Shown here piece after piece: positions 23,964 through 32,690 of a stretch of DNA of 64,000 nucleotides (within the stretch, counting starts at the first letter, position 1; each line of letters opens with the position of its first letter). The position numbers were made by a program, and so were the translations under genes. Source of the stretch: Rhodobacter sp. (GTDB lineage: Bacteria; Pseudomonadota; Alphaproteobacteria; Rhodobacterales; Rhodobacteraceae); NCBI GenBank assembly GCA_020637595.1, contig JACKKE010000002.1:1-64000 (forward strand), written 5' to 3'. The notes beneath the pieces were generated by a model. That model was given only the letters and a program-made list of their open reading frames with translations, made no database searches and was not told where the DNA came from.

Positions 23964-24270
23964 CTGCGCTCTTCGAGGTGGCAAAACCTGACTGACCTGA
24001 CCGTGTTTATCAGGCGGCAAGGGGGTTGTGACCAGACTGCGCGTGCCTCTGGCCACTTTTTCGACCGATCCGGCGGTGGCAGGACGCGCAGGGCGAAGCG
24101 GCTTTGGACGGATGAGCAGAAGCGGCCGGCTTGCTTGCAGTGCGCCGCGGCGGGTGTTTCGGTGGCGCGGATTGCACGGCGCGTCACTGATTGTGGAAGG
24201 CGGCAGCCCTGCCCCGGGCAGCGCGCTGGCTGGTCAACGAGAACCTGACGCCAGCAAGGCAAAGACCGGT
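23964..24270. other. Intergenic region with the Rrf2 promoter
   Basis: 307 bp between the 3' end of the ApbE gene and the Rrf2 start. It must hold the promoter of the Rrf2 gene. I see no further gene and no clear terminator. Confidence 0.45.
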
Positions 24271-25242
24271 TCAGCGATCGCCGGATTGCAGAGCCCGATC
24301 AAAAAGCGGGCCTGTTGCGGCGGTTCGGATCCCGTCCGCCGTGCGCAGCAGGAAAAGGGCGTCGAGGTTCAGCGCGCGCGCTTGCGCGAGGCCTCTTTCC
24401 TCGCCCAGGACCATCAGCGCCGTGGCGAGGGCATCCGCCTCGGCGCAGGTGGGGGCGATCACGGTGACCGACGCCGGGGACTGCGCGAGCGGCGCGCCCC
24501 GATGGGGGTCCATCGTATGGGACAGGGTGCCACTGCCCACGCGGACCCAGTGACGATAATCGCCCGAGGTCGCGACCGCCGCGTCTTGAAGCGCCAGGAT
24601 CGAATGCGGCGCGCGGCGGTCGCGATCGGGGGCTTCGACGGCGATGGTCCAGGCCTCGCCGTCGGGGCGCAGGCCCATCGCCCGCATCTCGCCGTCGATC
24701 CCGACCAGCGCCGCTGCGATGCCGTGAACGCTCAGCACGTCGGCCAGCCGGTCGGTGCCGTATCCCTTGGCGATCCCGTTCAGATCGACCGACACCGGCG
24801 CGTGCTTGCGGGCGGTTCCCGCCGCCGGGTCCAGCGTCAGGGCCTCCCAGGCGGGGATCCGCGGTTGGGCGAGGGCGGCGCGGATCGCGTCGGGGGTGGC
24901 GCCCTCGGGGCCATAGCCCCAGGCGCGCACGGCATCGCCCATCGTGATGTCAAACGCCCCGTCCGTGGCGCGGCCCACCGCCAGCCCCAGCCCCAGCACG
25001 GTCATCAACCGTGGCGGCAGCGGGACGGGCATGCCGACCGGCGCCGCGTTGAGGCGCATCAGGTCGCTGTCGGGCTTCCAGGTCGACATCTGGGCATCGA
25101 CCTCGTTCACGGCGTCCTGCAGGGCCTGCCGGATCGGGGCCGGGTCGAAACCCGCGGGCGCATGGAACAGGGCGCTCCAGCGGGTGCCCATCGTCGGGCC
25201 GCTCAGCGCGTGACGGGTCAGGTCAATAGACGTCTTCGACAT
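24271..25242 (-). CDS. apbE: FAD:protein FMN transferase (ApbE family)
   Basis: 323 residues. SGPTMGTRWS, the DGAFDITMG segment, SVDLNGIAKGYGTD and ATSGDYRHW followed by SHTMDPHRG are the family landmarks. ApbE attaches FMN to threonine or serine of target proteins, using FAD as donor and Mg2+. No lipobox or signal peptide is obvious at this start. The start overlaps the reductase gene by 20 bp. PepSY/flavodoxin membrane reductases and DUF2271 proteins commonly co-occur with ApbE, and the enzyme may flavinylate a partner in this cluster. Confidence 0.9.
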   Translation of the reverse strand: MSKTSIDLTRHALSGPTMGTRWSALFHAPAGFDPAPIRQALQDAVNEVDAQMSTWKPDSDLMRLNAAPVGMPVPLPPRLMTVLGLGLAVGRATDGAFDITMGDAVRAWGYGPEGATPDAIRAALAQPRIPAWEALTLDPAAGTARKHAPVSVDLNGIAKGYGTDRLADVLSVHGIAAALVGIDGEMRAMGLRPDGEAWTIAVEAPDRDRRAPHSILALQDAAVATSGDYRHWVRVGSGTLSHTMDPHRGAPLAQSPASVTVIAPTCAEADALATALMVLGEERGLAQARALNLDALFLLRTADGIRTAATGPLFDRALQSGDR

Positions 25243-27430
25243 AGCGCCCTTCGGCTTTCAGGACGGCGGGGGGCAGGTCCAGCGGCGTCAGGATCTCGGT
25301 CAGGGCCTCTTGGACCCCCGCAGCCATGTCGCGCCCGCCGCAAACCATGATCCGCGCCCCGGCCATGACGGCATGCGCCAGGTCGGCGGCGTCGCGGCGC
25401 AGGGCGTCCTGCACATATTCCGGCCGCGCGCCGCGCGAGACGGCGGTCACCAGCCGGGACAACTGCCCTTGCTGCTGCCATGCCGCGATCTCGTCCCGAT
25501 AGAGGAAGTCACTGTCAGGATGCCGCAGGCCGAAATACAGCCGCGCCGGGCGGTGCCGGTGGTTTGCCCGCAGGAACCCTGCAAGCGGTCCGATCCCGGT
25601 GCCGGCGCCGATCAGGATCAGCCCGTTGCGGGCGGGCCCGGCATGAAAGCCCGGGTTGGGCCGCAGGAAGGCGCGGATGCTGTCACCCGGTTCCAGCGCC
25701 GAGAGTTGCCCCGAGCACAGCCCGCCCGGCTGCTTGCGCACGACGATCTCGACAAAACCATCCGCCCGGGACGAGGCCAGCGAGTAGAAACGCGGCGACT
25801 CCGACCCCTCGGGCAGGATGCCGACGAGGTCGCCGGCCTGGAATCGGGCAAAGCACTGGCCGGTCAGCCGCTGCCACAGGCTCACGGGTGGCAGGGCGAA
25901 CCGCAGGATGGTGGTCGGGGCCTGGACCTCGGCGCCGTAGTCGCGGCGCGACACCAGGGTCAGCATGCGCAGGCGCGGTCGCTGCGGCTGGTGCGTCAGT
26001 TCCAGCGGCAGGCCGAGCGCCGCGCCCAGATCGCGCCCCCAACGGGTGAAATCCTGCGGCGACTGGCGGTCCACGGTGCCCATCGGCAGCAACGTTTCCC
26101 AGCCCTTGGCCCGCGCATGGGCCTCGATCCGCCGGGCAAAGCCGCAGAAATCCGCGAAACCGCGATCACCGAACCCCAGAACCGCCAGCTTTGCCTCGGG
26201 TGCGGTGGGCAGCGCGTCGAGCCGTGCGAGGAAACTCCGGGCCGCAGTCGGGGCGGCACCGTCGCCATAGGTCGCGGCCAGCAGATAGACCTGGCGTGCC
26301 TGGGGGAAACGGTCGGGATCAAAGGCCGACATCGGTGCAAGATGGACGCGCGCGCCGTGTTCGGTGAGCGCCCGGTGCAGGCTGGCGGCAAAGCCCCAGG
26401 TGCTGCCGTTCTCCGAGCCGACGAGGATCACGCTGTCCGCCTTGCCCGCGGCGATGTTGCCCTTGACCCGCGGCCGCCCGCGGGCCGCCGCCAGCCAGTT
26501 CAGCACGCCGGTGAGGCCCAGCACCGGGACGCTCAGCGCGGCGAGGCCCAGCAGCAGGCCCAGCCAGGCGGCGCCCTGTCCGGTGTGCAGCATCTCGATT
26601 ACGGCCGAAAGGCGCTCGCCGGAGCCGAGATCGACCCAGGCGACCAGCGCGCCGGTGCCCTGGTCGACATAGCCGTTGCCCGTGGTGGTGGTCAGGGCAT
26701 AGGCGTCGGTCGCGTCGCCGGGATAGGGGAAGGTGAGGCTGCGCAGCGCGGACAGCGGCAGGTCGGCCAGCGCCGGCATCGCGGCAGGCGACAGGCCGGT
26801 CAGGCCGCTGACATCGGCGGGCAGATCCGCCTCGGACGCGGTGATGTGCACCAGATCAAAGGTCTGGGCCGACATCGCGAGCCCGGTCAGCGAGGACAGC
26901 AGCAGACCGATCACGGCCACGCGCGCGATCTCGGTATGCAGCCGTCCGGCCAGCGGGCCGCGCAGAGGCGCGAACCACAACCGCCAGCCGCCCGTCCGGC
27001 GCGCCACCAGAAAGGCGCCGCTGATTGCCAGAAGCAGCATCAGCCCTGCGCCGGCCGCGACACCCAGCCGCCCGGCATCGTCAAGGAACAGCGAGCGATG
27101 CAGGTCACGCAACCAGCGATAGGTCGTATTGGTATCCGTCGGTGCCAGATCCTGCCCGGTGTCCGGGTCGACCACGGCCGCGCCCGGTGTTCCGTCTTCG
27201 AACCACCAGGCGGTTACGGTGCCCGAGGCCGAGCGGCGGATCTGTTCGACGCCGGGATGCTCGGTCGCCACCCGTGCGGCCAGCGCACCCACACTGAGGT
27301 TGGCCTCGGCGCGCGGGGCCTGCAGCGTTTCGAGGGCCGGGAACAGGGACAGCGTCGCGCCGCTGAGCGCGATCACCGTGACGAAGATCGCGGCCAGAAG
27401 GCCTGGCCAGCGATGCAGGAGCCGCAGCAT
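25223..27430 (-). CDS. Membrane PepSY-flavodoxin-ferredoxin reductase fusion (sulfite reductase flavoprotein-like)
   Basis: 735 residues. The N-terminal third is a PepSY-associated membrane region with helices near 10-30, 122-142, 170-190 and 292-315. A flavodoxin domain follows (about 335-470; VGSENGSTWGFA, TYGDGAAPTAARSFL, LGFGDRGFADFCGF). The C-terminal NADPH-flavin reductase has RFYSLASS, GIGPLAGFLR, LYFGLRHPDSDFLYRDE and a terminal EGRYVEDVY. It should move electrons from cytosolic NAD(P)H through FAD and FMN across the membrane to an extracytoplasmic acceptor such as a ferric or haem compound. The acceptor is inferred. Confidence 0.9.
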   Translation of the reverse strand: MLRLLHRWPGLLAAIFVTVIALSGATLSLFPALETLQAPRAEANLSVGALAARVATEHPGVEQIRRSASGTVTAWWFEDGTPGAAVVDPDTGQDLAPTDTNTTYRWLRDLHRSLFLDDAGRLGVAAGAGLMLLLAISGAFLVARRTGGWRLWFAPLRGPLAGRLHTEIARVAVIGLLLSSLTGLAMSAQTFDLVHITASEADLPADVSGLTGLSPAAMPALADLPLSALRSLTFPYPGDATDAYALTTTTGNGYVDQGTGALVAWVDLGSGERLSAVIEMLHTGQGAAWLGLLLGLAALSVPVLGLTGVLNWLAAARGRPRVKGNIAAGKADSVILVGSENGSTWGFAASLHRALTEHGARVHLAPMSAFDPDRFPQARQVYLLAATYGDGAAPTAARSFLARLDALPTAPEAKLAVLGFGDRGFADFCGFARRIEAHARAKGWETLLPMGTVDRQSPQDFTRWGRDLGAALGLPLELTHQPQRPRLRMLTLVSRRDYGAEVQAPTTILRFALPPVSLWQRLTGQCFARFQAGDLVGILPEGSESPRFYSLASSRADGFVEIVVRKQPGGLCSGQLSALEPGDSIRAFLRPNPGFHAGPARNGLILIGAGTGIGPLAGFLRANHRHRPARLYFGLRHPDSDFLYRDEIAAWQQQGQLSRLVTAVSRGARPEYVQDALRRDAADLAHAVMAGARIMVCGGRDMAAGVQEALTEILTPLDLPPAVLKAEGRYVEDVY

Positions 27431-27445
27431 GCCCCGGCCCCCCGA

Positions 27446-27916
27446 TCAGAACGCGTAACCGAACGACGCGATATAGCGACCGCCCGAAACCGGGGTGGCC
27501 GCGCCGGCGGTGGTCAGCGGCACGGCGATCTCGTCGGGAGAATCGCGCATGTCCTCGACGGCCGCGTCGATATGCAGCGTATAGCCGGCATCGAACAGCG
27601 CATCGGCCAGGTCAAAGGTGATTTCCAGCGTGCGGCCGGCGCCGACGCTGGCCCCCGTGATGCCGTTGATCTGCGCGAGATCCCCGCCGGTCGCGGCATA
27701 CCAGCCTTGCAGGTGCGTGTAATACCGCGAGCGCGTCCCCGCCATCCACAGCGAGCCGGCATAGGCCCCGGACGGGTCGGTGACGTAGATGGCAAGATAG
27801 GCGCCATCGCCGCCATAGCGGTTCATCTGGGTGGTCAAAGTGACAGAGCGGGCCTGTGCAAGGCCGGGCGCGGTCAGGGCGGTTGTCAGGGCCAGAGCGG
27901 CAAGAAGGGATTTCAT
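27446..27916 (-). CDS. DUF2271 periplasmic protein
   Basis: 156 residues with a signal peptide (LLAALALTTALTAPGLAQA). The body has YLAIYVTDPSGAYAGSLWMAG and the DITGASVGAGRT-like segment of DUF2271, ending SGGRYIASFGYAF. DUF2271 proteins are usually encoded beside PepSY reductases and ApbE, as here, so this is probably a periplasmic partner in the same electron-transfer system. Molecular function is not established. Confidence 0.85.
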   Translation of the reverse strand: MKSLLAALALTTALTAPGLAQARSVTLTTQMNRYGGDGAYLAIYVTDPSGAYAGSLWMAGTRSRYYTHLQGWYAATGGDLAQINGITGASVGAGRTLEITFDLADALFDAGYTLHIDAAVEDMRDSPDEIAVPLTTAGAATPVSGGRYIASFGYAF

Positions 27917-28003
27917 CGGGAGTCCTCGGGAAGGTCGATCGAAAGAGGATAGTGGTATTCTAACGCGCCAGGTCGCTATTCCCAGCGCGATAGAATGTCA
28001 GAA

Positions 28004-28306
28004 TCAATTTACCTGCACGCGCGGAGGGGTGCCGTTGCCAAACAGGCCATTGGCCGGCGGCGCGACGGTGCCCACAGGCGCCGCGGCCGGGCCACGGTGA
28101 TCGTCGTCATCATCATCATCGTCGTCGTGGTGGCGGCGCCTCTCGCCATAGCGATGCTCGTCATGGTCGTCGTCATCGAAAAAGCTGAACCAATGCGCCA
28201 CGCGCTCGCGCAGGGTGAGGTGCTCGCCGCTGCTGGCGAGGGCGGGCAGTGCCAGCACAGCCGTCAGCGCGGTCGAGGCAACAAGAAGGGCGAGGGTCTT
28301 TTTCAT
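28004..28306 (-). CDS. Small secreted Asp/His-rich protein
   Basis: 100 residues from ATG 28306, with AAGGA 8 bp upstream. A signal peptide (LALLVASTALTAVLALPALA) precedes a short body with two acidic and histidine clusters: FFDDDDHDEH and RRRHHDDDDDDDDDH. This composition suggests binding of divalent metal or haem in the periplasm. No family is recognised. It lies between DUF2271 and PepSY genes in the redox cluster, so metal buffering for that system is a reasonable guess. Confidence 0.75.
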   Translation of the reverse strand: MKKTLALLVASTALTAVLALPALASSGEHLTLRERVAHWFSFFDDDDHDEHRYGERRRHHDDDDDDDDDHRGPAAAPVGTVAPPANGLFGNGTPPRVQVN

Positions 28307-28538
28307 GGGGTGTCCTTTCCTGATTCTGTCGCCGTTGTGCCGCACGGGGCTGATCGCTTCCTGACGAGTCGCGGAAATGTGCTTCAGGCTGGCGTCAGCT
28401 TTGCGATGGGGTGCCCCGGTCCAAAGGGGCGAAAATCAGGGCGCCCCGGCGGTGCGGGCCGGGGCGCGACGGGATCGTCGGGACAGGGCGATCCCGTGTT
28501 CGGGGTCTTGGCGGCCGGCCGTGCGGGTCCGGGGCCTG

Positions 28539-28865
28539 TCAATCGTGGTCGCTGTGCCGGCCCGGGAAATATCGCGAGGCATCGGCCCCGTGGCCGAACC
28601 GGACCTCGAGATTGCGGACCTCCAGCGTCGCCGGGTCGAGCTGCAACGCGACACGGTTGCCCTCGGCATCGCGGCCCCGCAGCTCATAGCAGCCGTCGTC
28701 GATACGCAGCCGGTCGACGGTGATGCCCAGGGTCGCGACATGGGCCACGGCGGCCTCGCGCGGCTGCCAGTCGGACATCGGGCTTGTGCAATCGACATCG
28801 GCCAGTGCGGTGCCCGCCACCATCAGGCCGCTGGAAAGGGTCAGGATCAGCACGAGAGGTTTCAT
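28539..28865 (-). CDS. Periplasmic PepSY-domain protein
   Basis: 108 residues with signal peptide LILTLSSGLMVAGTALA. The single PepSY domain spans about residues 38-92 (VAHVATLGITVDRLRIDDGCYEL, DPATLEVRNLEVRFG). It is divergent from the response-regulator gene across about 134 bp. Genes of this type are often controlled by adjacent two-component systems that sense peptides, metals or envelope conditions. Confidence 0.83.
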   Translation of the reverse strand: MKPLVLILTLSSGLMVAGTALADVDCTSPMSDWQPREAAVAHVATLGITVDRLRIDDGCYELRGRDAEGNRVALQLDPATLEVRNLEVRFGHGADASRYFPGRHSDHD

Positions 28866-28999
28866 CGACAGCTCCGCTTCTGGGTTGCATGGATATGCCT
28901 ATCTTACCTGACAGCAGCCTGAAGCGCCCTGCGACAGAGGTTCAGTTTCGCGTCAGCGGAAAGAAGCATAGACTGAAATTGGCCAGAGCGGACGGACCC

Positions 29000-29659
29000 A
29001 TGCGCATTCTGCTGATCGAAGATGACACTGTGCTGGGCGCCGCCCTGCGCGACCAGTTGGCGGCCGACAGCCACTCGGTGGACTGGGTGACGCGGCTCGA
29101 TGCGGCCGGGGATGCGATGGCCACTGCGGCGCATGACCTGCTGCTTCTGGATCTGATGCTGCCGGACGGGCGCGGCATCGTGTTCCTGAAGCAGCTGCGC
29201 GCGCGGGGCAGTGTGGTGCCGGTGATCATCCTGACCGCGCTCGACCAGGTGTCCGACCGCATCGAGGGGCTGAACGCCGGCGCCGACGACTATCTGGTAA
29301 AGCCCTTTGATCTGGGCGAGTTGTCGGCGCGCATCGGTTCCGTTGCTCGGCGTTACAGCGGCAATCCGAATCCGATCCTGACGCATGGCGAGCTGGCCAT
29401 CGACCTGGCCGCCCGCAGCGTCCTGCGCGCCGGCAAGCCGGTGTCGCTGACCGCGCGGGAATGGGCCTTGTTCGAGGCCTTCCTGGCGCGTCCGGGGCAG
29501 CTGTTGTCGAAATCGCAGCTCGAGGACACGCTCTATGCCTTTGACGACGAGGTCGAGAGCAACACGATCGAGGTCCATGTCAGCCGCCTGCGCAAAAAGC
29601 TGGGCGCAGGGATCATCGTCACCGAACGCGGACTGGGTTACCGGCTGGGCGCAGCATGA
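29000..29659 (+). CDS. OmpR-family response regulator
   Basis: 219 residues from ATG 29000. The receiver carries the acidic pair in IEDDTVLG, the acceptor D51 in LLLLDLMLPDG, ILTALDQ and LVKPFDLGEL. The C-terminal winged helix shows LTAREWALFEAFLARPGQLLS and SNTIEVHVSRLRKKL. It overlaps the sensor kinase gene by 4 bp. The divergent PepSY gene and the redox cluster behind it are likely targets, as in QseBC/TctDE-like systems. Confidence 0.93.
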   Translation: MRILLIEDDTVLGAALRDQLAADSHSVDWVTRLDAAGDAMATAAHDLLLLDLMLPDGRGIVFLKQLRARGSVVPVIILTALDQVSDRIEGLNAGADDYLVKPFDLGELSARIGSVARRYSGNPNPILTHGELAIDLAARSVLRAGKPVSLTAREWALFEAFLARPGQLLSKSQLEDTLYAFDDEVESNTIEVHVSRLRKKLGAGIIVTERGLGYRLGAA

Positions 29660-30984
29660 GGCGGACCGCCGGCCTGCAGCTGCGCCTTGCGCTGGGCTTG
29701 GGGCTGGCGCTGACGCTGGTGTGGCTCGGCGCGGCGATCCTGACCGCGGTGAGCCTGCGCCACGAAATGGAAGGGGTGTTCGATTCGTCGCTGGAAGAGA
29801 CGGCACAGCGCCTCCTGCCCCTCGCGGTGCTCGAAATCACCAACCGCGACGAAGAGGAAGCCGGCGACCAGCACCTTGCACCGTTCAGGGATCACCCTGA
29901 GCTTTTTACCTATATTGTTCGTGATGCCGGGGGTGGGGTGCTCATGCGCTCGCATGCTGCCGAACCCGATCTGTTCCCGGCCTGGGACGGTCCGGGGTTC
30001 AGCCGCGATGACACCTATCGTTTTTATTCCGAGGATTCGGTGCAGGGGTCGATCCGCCTGACGGTGGCGGAACCCCTCGCGCACCGGGAACAGATCGTCG
30101 GGGAAATCCTGATGCGGCAGATCCTGCCACTGGCGCTGATGATCCCGCTGACCCTGGCCATCGTCGGCCTCTCGGTCGGGCTGGGCCTGTCCGGGCTGCG
30201 CCGGTTTCGCGCCCGGCTTGCCACCCGTGACGCCCGCGATCTGTCGCCGGTGCCGACCGAGGGGCTGCCGGCCGAACTGCGGCCCTTTGCCGAGACGCTG
30301 AACCATCTGCTCGCCCGCCTGTCTGGCGCCTTCGAGGCCGAGCGCAGCTTTGCCGCCAATGCGGCGCATGAATTGCGGACCCCGCTCGCCGGGGCGATCG
30401 CCCAGATCCAGCGCCTCAGACAGGAGACGACCGAGCCTGCGGTCATCGCCCGCGCCACGGCCATCGAGGAGACGCTGAAGCGCCTGACGCGCCTGGCCGA
30501 GCGTCTGTTGCAACTCGCACGGGCCGAGGGTGGCAAGCTGCGCGCCGATCATCCCGCCGACCTGCGTCCCATCGCCCGGCTTCTGGTCGATGACCTTGGC
30601 CGGAACCAGCCCGGGCGGCTGCAGCTCTGGCTGCCGGATGCGCCGGTCCTGTCGTCCCTCGACCCCGACGCCTTTGGCATCGTCCTGCGCAACCTGATCG
30701 AAAACGCGTTGCGCCACGGCACCCCGGCTGCGCCCATCGCCGTCAGCCTCACCGAGGCCGCGGTGTTGACGGTCAGCAATGCCGGCCCCGTCGTTCCGCC
30801 TGACGTTCTGGCGCGGCTTACGGATCGTTTCGCCCGGGCGTCCTCGGGGGATGGCAGCGGGCTGGGCCTCGCCATCGTCGCGGCAATCGCCGGACGGATC
30901 GGCGCGTCGCTGGATCTTGCCTCGCCACGGCCGGGTCAGCCGGACGGATTTTCGGCGCAGATCGACCTTTCTGCCCTGTCCTGA
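29656..30984 (+). CDS. Membrane sensor histidine kinase
   Basis: 442 residues. Transmembrane helices lie at about 7-31 and 155-180, framing a periplasmic sensor of about 120 residues. A HisKA motif FAANAAHELRTPLAG, N-box LRNLIENALRHG, the G1-like SNAGP and G2 GSGLGLAIVAAIAG follow. Asparagine in place of the first G1 aspartate is common in this QseC/CzcS-like group. It is the partner of the adjacent response regulator. Confidence 0.92.
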   Translation: MRRTAGLQLRLALGLGLALTLVWLGAAILTAVSLRHEMEGVFDSSLEETAQRLLPLAVLEITNRDEEEAGDQHLAPFRDHPELFTYIVRDAGGGVLMRSHAAEPDLFPAWDGPGFSRDDTYRFYSEDSVQGSIRLTVAEPLAHREQIVGEILMRQILPLALMIPLTLAIVGLSVGLGLSGLRRFRARLATRDARDLSPVPTEGLPAELRPFAETLNHLLARLSGAFEAERSFAANAAHELRTPLAGAIAQIQRLRQETTEPAVIARATAIEETLKRLTRLAERLLQLARAEGGKLRADHPADLRPIARLLVDDLGRNQPGRLQLWLPDAPVLSSLDPDAFGIVLRNLIENALRHGTPAAPIAVSLTEAAVLTVSNAGPVVPPDVLARLTDRFARASSGDGSGLGLAIVAAIAGRIGASLDLASPRPGQPDGFSAQIDLSALS

Positions 30985-31046
30985 GCCGGCGCGTCCAGAC
31001 GTGGCGGGCGAGGTTTCGCGCTCTGGACGGCCGGATCGCGGACCTG

Positions 31047-31082
31047 GGCCGGGCGGGATGACGACGACCCGTCATTCCGGCC
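31047..31082. terminator. Imperfect hairpin between convergent kinase and CoA-ligase genes
   Basis: GGCCGG and GGATGACG on one arm pair with CGTCATTCCGGCC on the other, with a small bulge. It stands between two converging transcription units and could terminate both. Confidence 0.5.
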
Positions 31083-31104
31083 TCCGCCGCTACCGGCTGA
31101 ACGC

Positions 31105-32634
31105 TCAGCCTTTCACGCGGTCGGGCAATCCCGACAGGTGCGCGCGCAGGGTGCCAAAGGCCAGCTTGCCGGTCTCGGTGCGGGGCAACTGGTCCAGAAC
31201 CGCGATCCGGCGGGGCAGCTTGTAGGCGGCGAGGCGCTGCCGGGCCCAGTCGCGCAGGGCCTCCAGTTCAGGGGCGTCGTCGCTGACGATCACCGCGCAG
31301 ACCGCTTCACCGAACTCCGGGTCGGGCACCCCCAGGACCGCGACCTCGCGAATCTGCGGATGCGAAGCAAGGGCAGCCTCGACCTCGGATGGGGTGACTT
31401 TGAGGCCGCCGGTGATGATCATCGTGTCCATGCGGGCCACAAAGCGGAAATAGTCACCGGGCAGGCGACGCACCAGATCACCGGAATGCACCAGATCGCC
31501 CTGCACCACGCGGGCCGTCAGGTCCGGATCCTGCGCATAGTCGTGGATCAGCGCGATCCGGCGTTCGACCACCAGTTCGCCGGTTTCGCCCTCGGCCACG
31601 TCGCGCCCCTCGGCATCGACGATATGCACGCCCTGCCCGGGATAGATCCGGGCGCTGGCGTCAAAGCCCGCGTCGATCCTGTCGGGGCCCAGCGTGCCGA
31701 TCAGCCCGCATTCGGTGCTGGCATAGGTCTGCATCAACCGGCCCGGAAAGAACTGGCGGCATCGGTCCAGAAGGCCGGGATCCATCGGCATCGACCCGAA
31801 GTGGATCCGCCGCAGCCCTGGAAAGCGGCGGGCGCTACGGTCCAGCGCCTCGGCCACGCGGAACAACATCGTCGGGATCCAATGGGTCAGCGTGGCGCCA
31901 CTGCGGTCGAGGTGTTCGAACACCCGCTCGGCCACGAAGGGGCCGGCGGGCATGGCGGCGACCCGGGCGCCGGCAGCCATCGAGGTGCCGAGAACCGCGA
32001 TCAGCCCGCCACCGTGGAAAAGCGGCAGCAGCAGCTGAAAGATGTCGTCGCCACACACCTCGGTTGCGTGCCTCTGGGCCGCGATGTGATAGGCATAGCG
32101 GTCGCGCCGGATGCGCACGCATTTCGGCTGGCCGCTGCTGCCGGACGAACTGATGATCAGTCCGATGGCGTCGGCCGGGATCCGGGGCAAGGCGGCGGGC
32201 GGGCCCTCTGGTGCGGGCAGATCGACGGTGGGCCCCAGCACCGGAGGATGCGGGATAGCCGGGCGCAGCAGGGCGAACGCAACCCCCTCGGGCAGGGCGC
32301 AGGGTGCCTCGCTGAGCAAAAGCGCCGCGCCTGTGGTCCGAAGCAGCCGCGCGCGCTCGGGTTCGGTCAGGCGCGGGTTCATCGGCAAATGCGCGAACCC
32401 GGCGTATTGTGCCGCCAGGAAGGCCAGCAGATGACTGGCCGGGCAGGACGACTGCAGCCCGACCGGGGTGCCAAAAGGTGCATCCGGCAGGCACGCCCGC
32501 AGCCGCTGCGCCAGATCGCGCGCATCGCGGTCCAGCGTGCCATAGCTCAGTGAGAAATCTCCGAGTTCGAAGGCGATACGGTCCGGCGTGTCCCGCAACC
32601 GCGCATCGAAATCGGGGCCAAAGAGATGACTCAT
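31105..32634 (-). CDS. AMP-forming acyl/aryl-CoA ligase
   Basis: 509 residues from ATG 32634; the longer upstream frame runs into the neighbouring pseudogene in another frame. Family motifs are the P-loop SSSGSSGQPKCV, YASTECGLIGTLG, HSGDLVRR, the hinge ARMDTMIITGGLKV and the terminal catalytic lysine in RTETGKLAF. It would activate a carboxylic acid to its CoA thioester. Neighbouring ring-hydroxylation and cleavage genes suggest an aromatic or ring-cleavage acid. Confidence 0.88.
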   Translation of the reverse strand: MSHLFGPDFDARLRDTPDRIAFELGDFSLSYGTLDRDARDLAQRLRACLPDAPFGTPVGLQSSCPASHLLAFLAAQYAGFAHLPMNPRLTEPERARLLRTTGAALLLSEAPCALPEGVAFALLRPAIPHPPVLGPTVDLPAPEGPPAALPRIPADAIGLIISSSGSSGQPKCVRIRRDRYAYHIAAQRHATEVCGDDIFQLLLPLFHGGGLIAVLGTSMAAGARVAAMPAGPFVAERVFEHLDRSGATLTHWIPTMLFRVAEALDRSARRFPGLRRIHFGSMPMDPGLLDRCRQFFPGRLMQTYASTECGLIGTLGPDRIDAGFDASARIYPGQGVHIVDAEGRDVAEGETGELVVERRIALIHDYAQDPDLTARVVQGDLVHSGDLVRRLPGDYFRFVARMDTMIITGGLKVTPSEVEAALASHPQIREVAVLGVPDPEFGEAVCAVIVSDDAPELEALRDWARQRLAAYKLPRRIAVLDQLPRTETGKLAFGTLRAHLSGLPDRVKG

Positions 32635-32690
32635 GGCATGCGTTCGGGGCTGCCAGGGGCGCCCTTCCTCCTCCTGTTGCAACGCGGAGC

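Noticed and set aside
21192..24248. Very long open frame (about 1000 codons) on the plus strand across the sulfate transport genes
   Set aside because: It is antisense to well-recognised cys genes, its translation is Arg/Gln/Gly-rich low-complexity sequence, and it has no domain. It is an artefact of high GC.
25310..27952. 880-codon open frame on the plus strand opposite the PepSY reductase
   Set aside because: Same reason: antisense to a gene with clear flavodoxin and reductase motifs, and a biased composition without a recognisable fold.
29656..30984. Degenerate sensor kinase because G1 has asparagine instead of aspartate
   Set aside because: SNxGP is common in QseC/CzcS-type kinases, and the remaining motifs are complete.
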